A DNA stretch of 64,000 nt from Actinomycetes bacterium. GTDB taxonomy: Bacteria; Actinomycetota; Acidimicrobiia; Acidimicrobiales; Acidimicrobiaceae. This document shows positions 28,701 to 38,235 of this stretch, in pieces. Both the position numbers and the translations under genes were made by a program. The notes beneath the pieces were generated by a model. It made no database searches and was not told where the DNA came from. It worked only from the letters and a program-made list of their open reading frames with translations. Every line of letters starts with the position of its first letter. Position 1 is the stretch's first letter. The stretch is from assembly GCA_021841935.1 (NCBI GenBank), contig JAKCDL010000008.1:40987-104986 (forward strand). Reading direction: 5' to 3'.

Positions 28701-30722
28701 ATGCACCCAAACGACACAAAAATAAAAAGACAGTCGGTGACAAAACGGGGCACTAGTAGATATCTGCAGGCTCTTATCGCCTCTATCTTGGTGCTTCTGG
28801 CGGTCAATTTGATTACAAATTTGCCATCAAAAACAGTCTTCAAACTGGCATCTAGCAGTTCAGCATTGAAGGTGTTGGGTGGTCCTACGGTTGCATTTCT
28901 AAATCAAACTTACGAAATGTCATTTTCTTTCACCAACATTCCAAAAAATTCTTACCTTGAGATATATCTCTACCCACACCTAAACAACCGAAGCGAAATC
29001 TTATTCTTCTCAACTCTGAGCGATGGAAATTTACCCCTAGCAGTATCAAATGCAGTTGCAATTGCTGGCTCAGGCAATTTGACAGTTCCGTTGACTCTCT
29101 TGTCGCAACCGCAAGCGTCAGGGATCACACAGAGTGGTTTAGCCATAACGGTGCCGGGATGCATAACCTCTAGCTGCGATGGCGTATATCCGCTTCACAT
29201 AAACGTAGTAACGAATGGGCAGGTAAACACGGTAATTCGTCTGCCCATTGCGATTTCATCCCAAAACTCTTCGATAATCCACCCGCTTACAGCAGCAATC
29301 AACATCGACCTGACCCAATTGAAGATGAATGGGCTATTCAATCTTTTTCCCGAAGTCGTCGGTGAACTCGTATCGATTCCTCAAATTGGCGCGACCGTTA
29401 CTTTGTCGGGCAGTCAACTACAAGCGTTGATGACTTCAAAATCATTAGATCTTCGAAATGCCACTAAAAGCCTTCTGGCGTGGAACAACAATCAAAACCA
29501 CGAAATACACGTAGGCGAAGAAGTTCCGCTAGATCTAGCCCAAGTCACAAGGTCACCACTAAGTGACCTTCTTACCACCGATCTCCAATTGGCGAAAGAG
29601 GCAATTTCAAATACGGGGATCCTCCCTAGCAACTATTTCATCACAAACTACCAAATTGATCAAAGATCGCTGGATCAGATAACTTCTGCGGGGATATCTA
29701 ATGTGATAATACCAGACAGCTATATCGTCACACCGGATCTAAAATTCACGATCACTTCCCCCATCGACCTTCAAACAAAATCGGTCGGATCCACGACCGC
29801 ATTACTAATCGACAGACAGTTGGAAAACGACTTTACGAACACTTCAGACTCCTACTACAACGCCAGCCTTCTCACGAGTGATCTAACCTCGATATATGAA
29901 GACCAACCTAATGATCCAAGTCAACGAATTGTTATCGCAAACCTTGCACTAAGAGATTCAAAGAACTTTTCGACTCTGGTGGATTTTCTAGGCGGCATTG
30001 CATCAACAAACCTACTGAGGGCTGAAAGCCTGACGAATGCATTGACCACCAGCAACTCCATAACTCCCGAGACCGTCGGATCTCTAGCTAAGACAGCTCC
30101 TAAGCCCATAGATAGGGTCGCTGAAATTCAGACCGCTATGCGAAAAGTTCAATCGGCTATCGGCGCCAACGTAAGCAAAGCGACCACCAACGAGCTTCTA
30201 ACTAACGTCCTTTATGCAACATCTCCACTCTCGCAAGGAAATGAGATTTCATATATAAATGCGAATGATCGAATACTTGAGTCAGCTTTTAGCGGAATTG
30301 CTATTCCGGCTAGCAAGTCCGTTACTATTTCGGCACGAAGCTCGACAGTTCCCATTTCAATTAGTGCCAAAGGTTTGAGCGATAACCTCAAGGTAAGGGT
30401 AACGCTTATAAGCGATCGGGTTCGTGTTGATGGTGGAGATTCGCGTACCGTGCGCCTTACATCATCGAACGACACCGTTTCATTCAACTTGAACGTAAAC
30501 GCTTCCGGTGTCTTTCGTGTGACAATCGCAGTTACCACACCAGACGGCTACATAAAACTTGGCCAGTCAAACATTACATTTGACTACTGGGCCTACGGAT
30601 ACGTTGGGACGATAGTAACGATCGTCTTTGCACTGCTGCTGATTATTTGGTGGATTCGCACATTCTCGCGAGGACGACCTCGTAATGCCAACTTGCTTCC
30701 TAAGGAAAAAATTGCAAACTAG
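28701..30722 (+). CDS. DUF6049-like exported membrane protein preceding murJ
   Basis: A 673-residue protein with an N-terminal membrane/signal segment (about residues 22-45) and one C-terminal transmembrane helix (about 635-656, VGTIVTIVFALLLIIWWI) ending in a basic tail. The body (600 residues) is Ser/Thr-rich and beta-strand-rich and should lie outside the cell. By position (between cca and murJ) and architecture it corresponds to mycobacterial Rv3909, whose partner is MurJ. Sequence conservation is weak, so the family name is inferred from context. The 3' end overlaps murJ by 38 bp. Confidence 0.75.
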   Translation: MHPNDTKIKRQSVTKRGTSRYLQALIASILVLLAVNLITNLPSKTVFKLASSSSALKVLGGPTVAFLNQTYEMSFSFTNIPKNSYLEIYLYPHLNNRSEILFFSTLSDGNLPLAVSNAVAIAGSGNLTVPLTLLSQPQASGITQSGLAITVPGCITSSCDGVYPLHINVVTNGQVNTVIRLPIAISSQNSSIIHPLTAAINIDLTQLKMNGLFNLFPEVVGELVSIPQIGATVTLSGSQLQALMTSKSLDLRNATKSLLAWNNNQNHEIHVGEEVPLDLAQVTRSPLSDLLTTDLQLAKEAISNTGILPSNYFITNYQIDQRSLDQITSAGISNVIIPDSYIVTPDLKFTITSPIDLQTKSVGSTTALLIDRQLENDFTNTSDSYYNASLLTSDLTSIYEDQPNDPSQRIVIANLALRDSKNFSTLVDFLGGIASTNLLRAESLTNALTTSNSITPETVGSLAKTAPKPIDRVAEIQTAMRKVQSAIGANVSKATTNELLTNVLYATSPLSQGNEISYINANDRILESAFSGIAIPASKSVTISARSSTVPISISAKGLSDNLKVRVTLISDRVRVDGGDSRTVRLTSSNDTVSFNLNVNASGVFRVTIAVTTPDGYIKLGQSNITFDYWAYGYVGTIVTIVFALLLIIWWIRTFSRGRPRNANLLPKEKIAN

Positions 30723-32340
30723 AGCATCGAAACTATCGTCCTTGACAGCAAAATTATCGATCCGATCTCGCCACGTTGGTGCAATGGCGATCGGTACTCT
30801 AATCAGTAGGCTAACTGGACTTTTCAGGCTAAGCGTCATTGCTTGGTCACTGGGAATATCAACGATATCAGACATATTCAATCTGTCGAATAACGCACCA
30901 AACACCTTCTTCGACCTGTTGATAGGTGGCGTTCTAGCCTCAACCATCACACCTGTGATGGTTGCATCTGCCTCTAGAACTTCAAGGCGTGAAGCTCGAA
31001 GGGCTCTGTCAGCAATTACGACCATCACAACCATAGCCCTAGTAGTTTCAAGCATTATCTTCGAACTCTTGGCCCCAATAATTATTCGTGGATACTACGT
31101 TTCCAATCATCAACCAACTAGAGATCTTCAAATCCAAGCGGCGACGAACCTCCTTCGTTTTTTTGCTCCCCAACTATTTTTCTACGGAATCATATCGCTC
31201 GCGACTTCCCTTCTAAATACAAAGCGCCACTTCAAAGTCCCAGCCTTTGCGCCAATAGCAAACAATGTGGTCGCGATAGCGACTTTGGCCCTATTTCACT
31301 TTTCTTACTCTCACCTAAGCGAATCGCAACGCCTATATGACCTAGCCCATGGTTCAATTCCTCTGTTCGTCCTCGGAATAGGAACCACTGCTGGTGTAGC
31401 GATACAGTGCCTGGTGGTAATCATTGCAGTTCTGAACTCAAATATCTCCCTTTCTTTCATTTTTGATCTGCGCCACAGCGCGGTGAGGGAGATATTTCGC
31501 CTTTCGGGATGGAGTTTTGGGTACGTAGTTGCGAATCAAATTTCACTCTATGTTCTCTTGGCGCTAGCCGAGGGCCATCAATCTGGTGCTGTGAGTGCCT
31601 ACAACAACTCGTATCTCTTTTTCCAGCTTCCATATGGAATCGCAGCTTTCTCGGTAATGGCCGCAATCATTCCCGATCTCTCCGAGTTCTACACCCATGG
31701 TGAGCTACCTAACTTCATCGCTACTCTCTCCAAAGGGCTAAGGGTATCAGTAGCTCCACTGATACCCTTCACTGCCCTCTATTTCACCGCTGCACCAGCA
31801 ATAGTCACTCTGCTACTTGGTCACGGTGCCGCAAGTCAAACTGGAATCGATCAGACTGCTCGATCTCTCGAGGCTCTAGGGCTCGGATTAGTTCCCTTTG
31901 GCAGCTTTCTAGCCCTAGTACAGGGGCTTCAGGCGGCAAGAGCCGCTAAGGAAGTCTTCTTTATCTATCTAGTTGAGAACACCGTGAACGTGATCCTTGC
32001 ACTCGTTCTTGTCAGGTCCTTTGGCGTCTTTGGACTCTCGCTGAGCGTATCTATCGCTTATGTGATCGGCACCATAGTGGCGTTGTTACTCATGACTCGA
32101 AGAGGGATTCGACCCCGCCTCATGACTACGATTCTGTCATGGACGAAGATCAGCATCGCATCGGTAGCAATGGGGATAGGCATCACTTACACTTCGCACA
32201 AGATTCCGGTTTCTAGAGGTATAGGCGAAATCGTCTATATTGGCATAGAACTACTTATAGGAGGTGCCCTATTTTTAGGGGTCCTTATCGGAAGTTATGG
32301 TATTTCAATCGCGCTAAAGGGCAAGAGTCAAAATGTCTAG
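30685..32340 (+). CDS. murJ: Lipid II flippase MurJ
   Basis: A 551-residue membrane protein with about 14 hydrophobic segments of the MviN/MurJ family, which flips lipid II for peptidoglycan synthesis. Typical words are AIGTLISRLTGLFRLSVIAW, FNLSNNAPNTFFDLLIGGVL, FFAPQLFFYGI, and QLPYGIAAFSVMAAIIPDLS. It overlaps the previous gene. A TTG nine codons later (30712) with AAGGA 5 bp before it is an alternative start. Unlike mycobacterial MurJ there is no C-terminal pseudokinase extension. degV follows with an 8-bp overlap. Confidence 0.93.
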   Translation: MPTCFLRKKLQTRASKLSSLTAKLSIRSRHVGAMAIGTLISRLTGLFRLSVIAWSLGISTISDIFNLSNNAPNTFFDLLIGGVLASTITPVMVASASRTSRREARRALSAITTITTIALVVSSIIFELLAPIIIRGYYVSNHQPTRDLQIQAATNLLRFFAPQLFFYGIISLATSLLNTKRHFKVPAFAPIANNVVAIATLALFHFSYSHLSESQRLYDLAHGSIPLFVLGIGTTAGVAIQCLVVIIAVLNSNISLSFIFDLRHSAVREIFRLSGWSFGYVVANQISLYVLLALAEGHQSGAVSAYNNSYLFFQLPYGIAAFSVMAAIIPDLSEFYTHGELPNFIATLSKGLRVSVAPLIPFTALYFTAAPAIVTLLLGHGAASQTGIDQTARSLEALGLGLVPFGSFLALVQGLQAARAAKEVFFIYLVENTVNVILALVLVRSFGVFGLSLSVSIAYVIGTIVALLLMTRRGIRPRLMTTILSWTKISIASVAMGIGITYTSHKIPVSRGIGEIVYIGIELLIGGALFLGVLIGSYGISIALKGKSQNV

Positions 32341-33178
32341 AGTAAAAGTAATCACCGACTCCGCTGGGGATATTCCGTCGGAACTGATAAGTGGACTCAA
32401 TATTGGAATCGTTCCACTGTCAATAACTATCGACGATAAGACCTACATCGACCTTATCGAGCTATCGACTAAAGACTTTTGGACCTTAGCTGACGGTACG
32501 GATAGCCTACCAATGACTGCTGCTCCATCTTCTGAGGCATTCAAGGACGCTTACAGGGTTGCTTCATCCGAAGGTTTTACCGAAATAATGGTGGTCACTC
32601 TATCCGCTAAATTATCAGCAACCTACCAAAGCGCTAAAACTGCAGCCGAAGAATTTGCAGCCGAGAACAACACCGTACGCATCGAAGTCCTCGATACAGA
32701 ATTAGCCACGTTTGGCGAAGGAAAGCTTGCGGTATACGCTGCCCAAAACAGTGATCGGCCTCTAGTGGAGCTGATAGCTGAAGTTACTTCTCTACGCGAA
32801 CGCACTGAAGTAATAGGTACTATTGACACCTTAGATAATCTGCGCAAGGGTGGAAGAATCGGCGCCGCGGCAGCAACGCTTGGATCACTCCTATCAGTAA
32901 AACCTATTATCGAAGTACGAGATGGAGTAGTTGAGTCTCCGTCAAAGCAAAGAACCAGGAAGCGTGCCCTCGACTACCTTATTGACTACTGCCAACAGCG
33001 AGCTGAGATTATTGATGAGATAGCCGTAATTTCTGCCAACGCTCCCGATACCGAAGAGTTCGTCTCGCGGCTAAAGGGCATCTTTCCAACCAAGACGATA
33101 GTTGTAACTACAATAGGCCCAGTTATAGGAAGTCACGCGGGTCGGGGAACTATCGGAGTCACCTTTACGACGATCTAA
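32333..33178 (+). CDS. DegV family fatty-acid-binding protein
   Basis: A 281-residue DegV protein, a family that binds a fatty acid and in some bacteria hands it to fatty-acid kinase. Family marks: VKVITDSAGDIPSEL, IGIVPLSITIDDKTYID, SLPMTAAPSSEAF (the TSxPS-type ligand motif, here TAAPS), VLDTELATFGEG, IDTLDNLRKGGRIGAAAATLGSLL (in parts) and the closing HAGRGTIGV. Overlaps murJ by 8 bp, so cotranscribed. No fakA kinase gene is visible here. Confidence 0.9.
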   Translation: MSRVKVITDSAGDIPSELISGLNIGIVPLSITIDDKTYIDLIELSTKDFWTLADGTDSLPMTAAPSSEAFKDAYRVASSEGFTEIMVVTLSAKLSATYQSAKTAAEEFAAENNTVRIEVLDTELATFGEGKLAVYAAQNSDRPLVELIAEVTSLRERTEVIGTIDTLDNLRKGGRIGAAAATLGSLLSVKPIIEVRDGVVESPSKQRTRKRALDYLIDYCQQRAEIIDEIAVISANAPDTEEFVSRLKGIFPTKTIVVTTIGPVIGSHAGRGTIGVTFTTI

Positions 33179-33257
33179 GTTGTAATCGAAATTAGAATAA
33201 CACCACAGCGCTATCCCGACATGCATAACCTGGTCACCCAATAGGAGCTCAATCAAG

Positions 33258-33572
33258 ATGGCTGACGATAAATCGATAACATCAAATAACACTTGGCCTG
33301 AGCGAGCTGCTCAAATAGTCGTTGAGGTTACAGATAACATTCGAGAAAGAGGGATATCACCTCTCTATCGCCTCGTTCGTATCATTACCCTCGGATTGAT
33401 GGGGTTGCTCATCATCATTGCCGTAGCAATCCTTGGACTTATTGGAGTTATCAGGATCCTAGATTCATACGTCTTTGCTGCCCATCAATGGATAACATAC
33501 GCAATTTTGGGAACTATTTTTCTCTTCGCGGGTTTATTTATTTGGTCAAAAAGATTGAAACGAGAAGAGTAA
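33258..33572 (+). CDS. Small two-helix membrane protein
   Basis: A 104-residue protein of no recognised family. Residues 1-38 are soluble, then two hydrophobic segments (about 42-66, GLMGLLIIIAVAILGLIGV, and 77-96) and a basic tail. AGGAG lies upstream of the ATG. Its stop overlaps the trxB ATG by one base (TAATG), so the two are translationally coupled. Orientation predicts both termini inside. Confidence 0.75.
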   Translation: MADDKSITSNNTWPERAAQIVVEVTDNIRERGISPLYRLVRIITLGLMGLLIIIAVAILGLIGVIRILDSYVFAAHQWITYAILGTIFLFAGLFIWSKRLKREE

Positions 33573-34531
33573 TGACAGAGAGAATCAAAGTTGCGATTAT
33601 TGGATCGGGCCCTGCTGGTCTAACGGCTGCAATTTACACTGCTAGAGCCAATCTAGAACCGGTTGTTATTGAAGGCGAGATTTCCTCCACTTCTGACCAG
33701 CCCGGCGGACAACTCATGCTTACAACCGAAATAGAAAATTTTCCCGGCTTTATAAATGGCATTGAAGGTCCCGAACTAATGGGAAACTTCAAAGCCCAAG
33801 CTGAACGATTTGGAGCAAAAATACACTCTGCAAAGGTATCAAAAGTTGACTTTTCGGAGCGACCATTTAAATTATGGACTTCGGATGAACTCGAAGAAGA
33901 AGAGCCAACCTACCTAGCGGAATCAGTTATAATCTCGACCGGAGCTAGATCCCTAATGCTCGGGATCGATCGTGAACTAGAACTAATAGGCCATGGCGTC
34001 TCCACATGTGCAACTTGTGATGGATTCTTCTTCCGCGGCAAAGAGATTGCAGTCGTTGGCGGTGGTGACTCGGCGATGGAGGAGGCTATCTTTCTAACCA
34101 AGTTTGCATCACGAGTGTTTCTGATAGTGCGCCGGGGAGAGCTACGCGCCTCCAAGATAATGGCTGAACGAGCACTGAAAAATGAAAAAATAACCGTCAT
34201 CTGGAACAGCGTAGTGACGAAGCTAAACGGCGAAAAAGCACTCTCGTCAATAGAAATTACCAACACCATAGACTCTAGCGTTAGCCAGCTCGAAGTTTCA
34301 GGACTCTTTGTTGCCATTGGACACGTTCCAAATACCGACGTCTTCGGAAAACAAATTGAGTTGGATGAAAATGGCTACATCAACACCTCAAAAGGAACTT
34401 ACACATCCGTAGAAGGCATCTTTGCCTGCGGCGACGTTCAAGACCACACCTACCGCCAGGCTATTACAGCTGCAGGATCAGGTTGTATGGCTGCCATAGA
34501 TGTTGAAAGATGGTTAGAAAATCATCAATAG
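33572..34531 (+). CDS. trxB: Thioredoxin reductase
   Basis: A 319-residue FAD/NADPH enzyme that reduces thioredoxin. FAD motif GSGPAGLTAAIYTARA, redox-active CATCDG, NADPH motif VVGGGDSAMEEA and the C-terminal FACGDVQDHTYRQA are all intact. The start is the ATG overlapping the previous stop. trxA follows 60 bp downstream, as in mycobacteria. Confidence 0.97.
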   Translation: MTERIKVAIIGSGPAGLTAAIYTARANLEPVVIEGEISSTSDQPGGQLMLTTEIENFPGFINGIEGPELMGNFKAQAERFGAKIHSAKVSKVDFSERPFKLWTSDELEEEEPTYLAESVIISTGARSLMLGIDRELELIGHGVSTCATCDGFFFRGKEIAVVGGGDSAMEEAIFLTKFASRVFLIVRRGELRASKIMAERALKNEKITVIWNSVVTKLNGEKALSSIEITNTIDSSVSQLEVSGLFVAIGHVPNTDVFGKQIELDENGYINTSKGTYTSVEGIFACGDVQDHTYRQAITAAGSGCMAAIDVERWLENHQ

Positions 34532-34591
34532 TGGAATACTCGAGCGACAAAGTCGTGTTTTCTTACTAAACCGAAGATGGAGATTTGAATA

Positions 34592-34903
34592 ATGAAAACC
34601 CTTACTGACTCTTCTTTCAATGAAGACCTTATCAACAACGATCTTATACTCGTTGATTTCTGGGCAGAGTGGTGCGGACCTTGTAAGTTAGTGGCGCCTA
34701 TTTTGGAAGAAATAGAGCGAGACAAAGGAGGCGCCCTGACCGTTGGTAAGCTTGACATTGATGAAAATCTTGATGTAGCACGAAGATTCGAAGTGATGTC
34801 AATTCCTACGATGATCCTCTTTAAAAAAGGTGAGCCCGTTGCTCGAATCGTAGGAGCTAAGTCTAAGAATGCAATTCTTCGTGAGCTAGAGAGTCACTTT
34901 TAG
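34592..34903 (+). CDS. trxA: Thioredoxin
   Basis: A 103-residue thioredoxin with the active site FWAEWCGPCKLVAP, cis-proline SIPTMILFKKGEP and the expected fold length. It is reduced by the product of trxB just upstream and keeps cytoplasmic thiols reduced. The CwlM-like gene starts 23 bp downstream. Confidence 0.97.
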   Translation: MKTLTDSSFNEDLINNDLILVDFWAEWCGPCKLVAPILEEIERDKGGALTVGKLDIDENLDVARRFEVMSIPTMILFKKGEPVARIVGAKSKNAILRELESHF

Positions 34904-34926
34904 TAAAGTTTAGGAGATCGGAACAG

Positions 34927-35901
34927 GTGGAAGAAGAATATACGGATCCATCTCTTCCGATCTCATCAAGCTCCGGGCATAATTCAATTGCTCACCTTCA
35001 GCGACAGCTGACTCAATGTGGATTCGTAGTCGTTGACCCTATCGGAGTATTCGGTCCATCAACTAGAAGCCAACTAAAAGGCTTTCAACGCAAAAATGGG
35101 ATCGATTCCACTGGGATATGCGACTCCAACACTTGGCGACTCCTGGTCGAGTCACATTGGAACCTCGGCGATCGACTAATTTACCTGACCACTCCAATGA
35201 TGCGCGGTAACGATATTGCACAACTCCAAGGACGGCTATCGTGGCTCGGCTTTGATACTGGTGTTGTAGATGGCGTCTTTGGACCTGATACACTCAAAGC
35301 TATTATCGAGTTTCAACTCAATGTGGGACTGACTGGAGACGGAATTTGCGGAAAAGAAACTGTCGACGAACTAAATCGCAACGTTGGCAGATCTCAAATG
35401 ACAGTAAGTGCCTTTAAAGAACAACTACGCCTAGTAGAATTCTCCTCAGATATTCATAGTAGAAAGATTGCTCTCGCAGGATCAATCGAATGCAACGCAC
35501 TAGTCGACGAAATTCGAGTGCGACTTAGGCAAAGTGGATACAACGTAACAAGCTTCACCCATTACAACAAGGTTAGATTGGCGCGCGCACTCAACCTATC
35601 CAACACAGACCTAATAATTCATCTAGAAATATCTAGAACAGATGTAACATCCATAGAGTACTTCAAGGGATATTACCAAACCTCACCCATCGGACAATCT
35701 TTAGCCCAAGAACTCTACAAACAATTCGAAGCACATTTGGACGCTAGTACGGTTGCAATCAGTGGAACCACACATCAGATACTGCAACTAACAAAGGCTC
35801 CTGCGATCACCTTCGCAATATCTAAACCTCTACTTCAATCTACGCCCTGGTCAACTATCGGTGACATCGTTGCAACCACACTGAGCTCGGCTTTTATGTA
35901 A
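34927..35901 (+). CDS. CwlM-like protein: two peptidoglycan-binding domains and a degenerate amidase domain
   Basis: A 324-residue protein starting with GTG after AGGAG. Residues ~20-75 and ~88-150 are PG_binding_1 domains (IAHLQRQLTQCGF, VFGPSTRSQLKGFQRKNG; IAQLQGRLSWLGF, VFGPDTLKAIIEFQ). Residues ~170-324 align in layout with Amidase_3 (N-acetylmuramoyl-L-alanine amidase), but the first zinc ligand motif DPGHGG is replaced by LAGSIE and the following Glu region is shortened; only a later His (DLIIHLEIS) remains. There is no signal peptide. In mycobacteria CwlM, at the same place after trxC, is a cytoplasmic regulator of peptidoglycan synthesis and not an active hydrolase; a similar role is inferred. 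Confidence 0.85.
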   Translation: MEEEYTDPSLPISSSSGHNSIAHLQRQLTQCGFVVVDPIGVFGPSTRSQLKGFQRKNGIDSTGICDSNTWRLLVESHWNLGDRLIYLTTPMMRGNDIAQLQGRLSWLGFDTGVVDGVFGPDTLKAIIEFQLNVGLTGDGICGKETVDELNRNVGRSQMTVSAFKEQLRLVEFSSDIHSRKIALAGSIECNALVDEIRVRLRQSGYNVTSFTHYNKVRLARALNLSNTDLIIHLEISRTDVTSIEYFKGYYQTSPIGQSLAQELYKQFEAHLDASTVAISGTTHQILQLTKAPAITFAISKPLLQSTPWSTIGDIVATTLSSAFM

Positions 35902-35910
35902 TACATAAAC

Positions 35911-35931
35911 TTATCCACAACTTTATCAACA
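35911..35931 (+). promoter_or_regulatory. Pair of DnaA boxes beside an AT-rich tract
   Basis: TTATCCACA (35911-35919) is a perfect DnaA box and TTATCAACA (35923-35931) differs by one base. Both point the same way, 12 bp apart. They are followed by very AT-rich sequence (about 35935-36020) leading to the GGDEF gene. Role could be promoter control, DnaA titration or an accessory origin element. Confidence 0.6.
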
Positions 35932-36059
35932 CATGTGTAAATCTCATATTGACCTTTAGAATTAAAAATAAACCGACTCATAAATAAAGAAAATATATAA
36001 AAAATCGTTGCTTTGATCGAGCTAGTTTCTACAGAAAACTCACACATTGACCGATAAAC

Positions 36060-37319
36060 GTGATCATGGGTAGACAAGAGAGCACTCACCTAACAATCCT
36101 CGATGGAACCAAAGTTGACGATAGACTCCTAACCACTGCCTTTCAGGGGTATCTTCGTTACGATCCCACTCCCATCGCTGTTACCTTTGAAGATAACGTG
36201 GTTTGGGTAAATAATGCCTTGGAAGATCTCTTAGCAATCGGACTAAATGACGTATATGGTCAGAACATAACCGAAATCATCATCGACGAATCACCAAAAA
36301 CAAAGTACCATAGCTCCGAAAGTACAGGAACCGCGAATCACAACACTGGACACCAAATACCAGTTCGTATAAGCACGACACCATTAGAAAACCAAGTAAC
36401 TATTTTAAAAATTACACCTATGTTATTCGATCGGCAACAAGACCAAGCAACCATCTACAGGGAACGATTGTGGGTACTCGCCAACCAGATAAAAATAGGA
36501 GTCTTCTATAGCGAGATCGGGGCACGAATACAATTTGCTAACCATGCAATGGCACAAATATACGAAAGCCCCGTCGAAACACTGTTAGGTACCGGATGGA
36601 TCGATCAAATTCCACCCGATCAACGCTCCAAAGTAGAACGAGCAATAATGGAAACCATGACAGGTCAAAGTTCTCAAGTAGAAGTACAAATAAGAACTCT
36701 GAGCAACAACAGTAAAGACGTACTTATTACCCTTTCACCGATAATATCAAGTGACTCAAAATTCGGCTTTGCAGCTACAGCTGAAGACATAACTGAACGT
36801 CTACAGCGAGAGAGGGAGATGGAAAAGGCTGCCCTCTTTGATTCCCTCACGGGACTTCGAAATCGTATATCACTCACAAACAACTATCAGGAACTAACCG
36901 AAAAACTAAGAAATAATAACATTTCCAACATCTCTGCCATATTTTGCGATCTAAATAAATTCAAAGCCATCAATGATACATATGGCCATAACGCTGGCGA
37001 CCAAATCCTTATATCATTCGCACAATCACTAAATAAAGTACTTACCTCCACTCTCGTACCGTATAGATACGCTGGAGACGAATTCATAGTAATAGGAACC
37101 GGTATAAACAACGAAGAACTATCAAGGATCACCAACGAAATCAGAGACAGTACATCGAACACCATAGAATTTCAGGGAAACTTACTACAAATTACTGCTA
37201 GCTTCGGACATTACCAAACAACGAACCATCTAACTTCGTTGGAAGAGATAATATCCAAAGCAGATGCCGCCATGTATAAAGAGAAGCAAAAAAACAGGGC
37301 GACAAGAGAGGGGAATTAA
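36060..37319 (+). CDS. PAS-GGDEF diguanylate cyclase
   Basis: A 419-residue cytoplasmic protein making the second messenger c-di-GMP. Residues ~30-125 look like a first PAS-type domain and ~135-250 a second (GVFYSEIGARIQFANHAMAQIY). The GGDEF domain spans ~258-412 with DSLTGLRNR, FCDLNKFKAINDTYGHNAGD and the active-site variant AGDEF (338-342), which is compatible with activity. No RxxD inhibitory site is seen before it. No membrane segment. Start GTG 36060 or ATG 36066. The HDOD gene follows after 1 bp, so they form an operon. Confidence 0.9.
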   Translation: MIMGRQESTHLTILDGTKVDDRLLTTAFQGYLRYDPTPIAVTFEDNVVWVNNALEDLLAIGLNDVYGQNITEIIIDESPKTKYHSSESTGTANHNTGHQIPVRISTTPLENQVTILKITPMLFDRQQDQATIYRERLWVLANQIKIGVFYSEIGARIQFANHAMAQIYESPVETLLGTGWIDQIPPDQRSKVERAIMETMTGQSSQVEVQIRTLSNNSKDVLITLSPIISSDSKFGFAATAEDITERLQREREMEKAALFDSLTGLRNRISLTNNYQELTEKLRNNNISNISAIFCDLNKFKAINDTYGHNAGDQILISFAQSLNKVLTSTLVPYRYAGDEFIVIGTGINNEELSRITNEIRDSTSNTIEFQGNLLQITASFGHYQTTNHLTSLEEIISKADAAMYKEKQKNRATREGN

Positions 37320-37320
37320 T

Positions 37321-38127
37321 TTGCCGCCAGAACTTCTCAGTTCTATCAATCAGCTAAAGAACAGCAACTCCAACGCCTCAGTAGCTCATTCGATCATTGC
37401 AGCTATCGACGATCCCGACCAAGGAGCGACTGATATAAGCAGGATCGTATCGACCGACCCATTACTAAGTGCCAACATTATGAGAATAGCGAATTCAAAC
37501 TACTACGGACTCAGGGGGAAAGTAGCTAGTCTTCCATTTGCCATATCCATCCTTGGCATGACAACAATACGCTCCATAGCACTAACATCGATCCTGCGTC
37601 AATCAATATCTATTCCGCACAATATATGGAAACGCTTCTTGGAAAATGGGGCAATTTCCGCGAGAACGGCCGAAGTTCTCTCCATAGACCGCTCTTCTGG
37701 GCTTTCAAGCGGACTATTAGCAGACTTCGGCGAAATCCTAATACACAACTACGACACTCCCGGGTATCTAAATATCAAACAGGAAATAAGCGGCCTACCA
37801 GTCAACGAAAGAGGACCAATCCAGGAAGCACTGGAAGTCGAGCGATATTCTGTAAACCACTCCAATCTCTCAAGAATGATACTAGAGAAATGGGGCTTTC
37901 CCGAGAGTATATGTCATGCGGTATCAAGACAGCATGAAGAACCTAAAGATAGCGACAACACAATAAACCATGCTCTTTACTGGGGACTCATAATAGCCGA
38001 AGGGTACGACTCAACACAAGGGAAACTCGAAGACCTAACATTCTTACCCTCAGGAATCTCCCAAATTAACCTAGAGCAACTTGGCACAGATACGGAAGAA
38101 TTCGTAAAACAGCTTTCAACAATTTAA
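37321..38127 (+). CDS. HDOD domain protein
   Basis: A 268-residue HDOD-domain protein, a catalytically inactive relative of HD phosphodiesterases used in signalling. Typical segments are VSTDPLLSANIMRIANSNYYGL, LPFAISILGMTTIRSIALTS, SSGLLADFGEILIHNY and WGFPESICHAVSRQHE. The TTG at 37321 is chosen: GAGGGG lies 7 bp before it and it starts right after the stop of the GGDEF gene; a longer frame would run 57 bp into that gene. Acts with the upstream cyclase, probably in c-di-GMP-linked control; target unknown. Confidence 0.85.
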   Translation: MPPELLSSINQLKNSNSNASVAHSIIAAIDDPDQGATDISRIVSTDPLLSANIMRIANSNYYGLRGKVASLPFAISILGMTTIRSIALTSILRQSISIPHNIWKRFLENGAISARTAEVLSIDRSSGLSSGLLADFGEILIHNYDTPGYLNIKQEISGLPVNERGPIQEALEVERYSVNHSNLSRMILEKWGFPESICHAVSRQHEEPKDSDNTINHALYWGLIIAEGYDSTQGKLEDLTFLPSGISQINLEQLGTDTEEFVKQLSTI

Positions 38128-38202
38128 AAAAGCTCAAATCAACTCCAATCCTACATTCGCCAAAGAATCGAAGTAGAATGTCCACGTAAGCCAAAAACGT
38201 AA

Positions 38203-38218
38203 TGTTTCACGTGAAACA
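38203..38218. promoter_or_regulatory. parS: parS centromere site
   Basis: TGTTTCACGTGAAACA is the exact 16-bp bacterial parS palindrome bound by ParB. It lies 17 bp before parA, where it can seed the ParB complex and also repress parAB. Confidence 0.97.
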
Positions 38219-38235
38219 ACAAAGCAGAGGCACAT

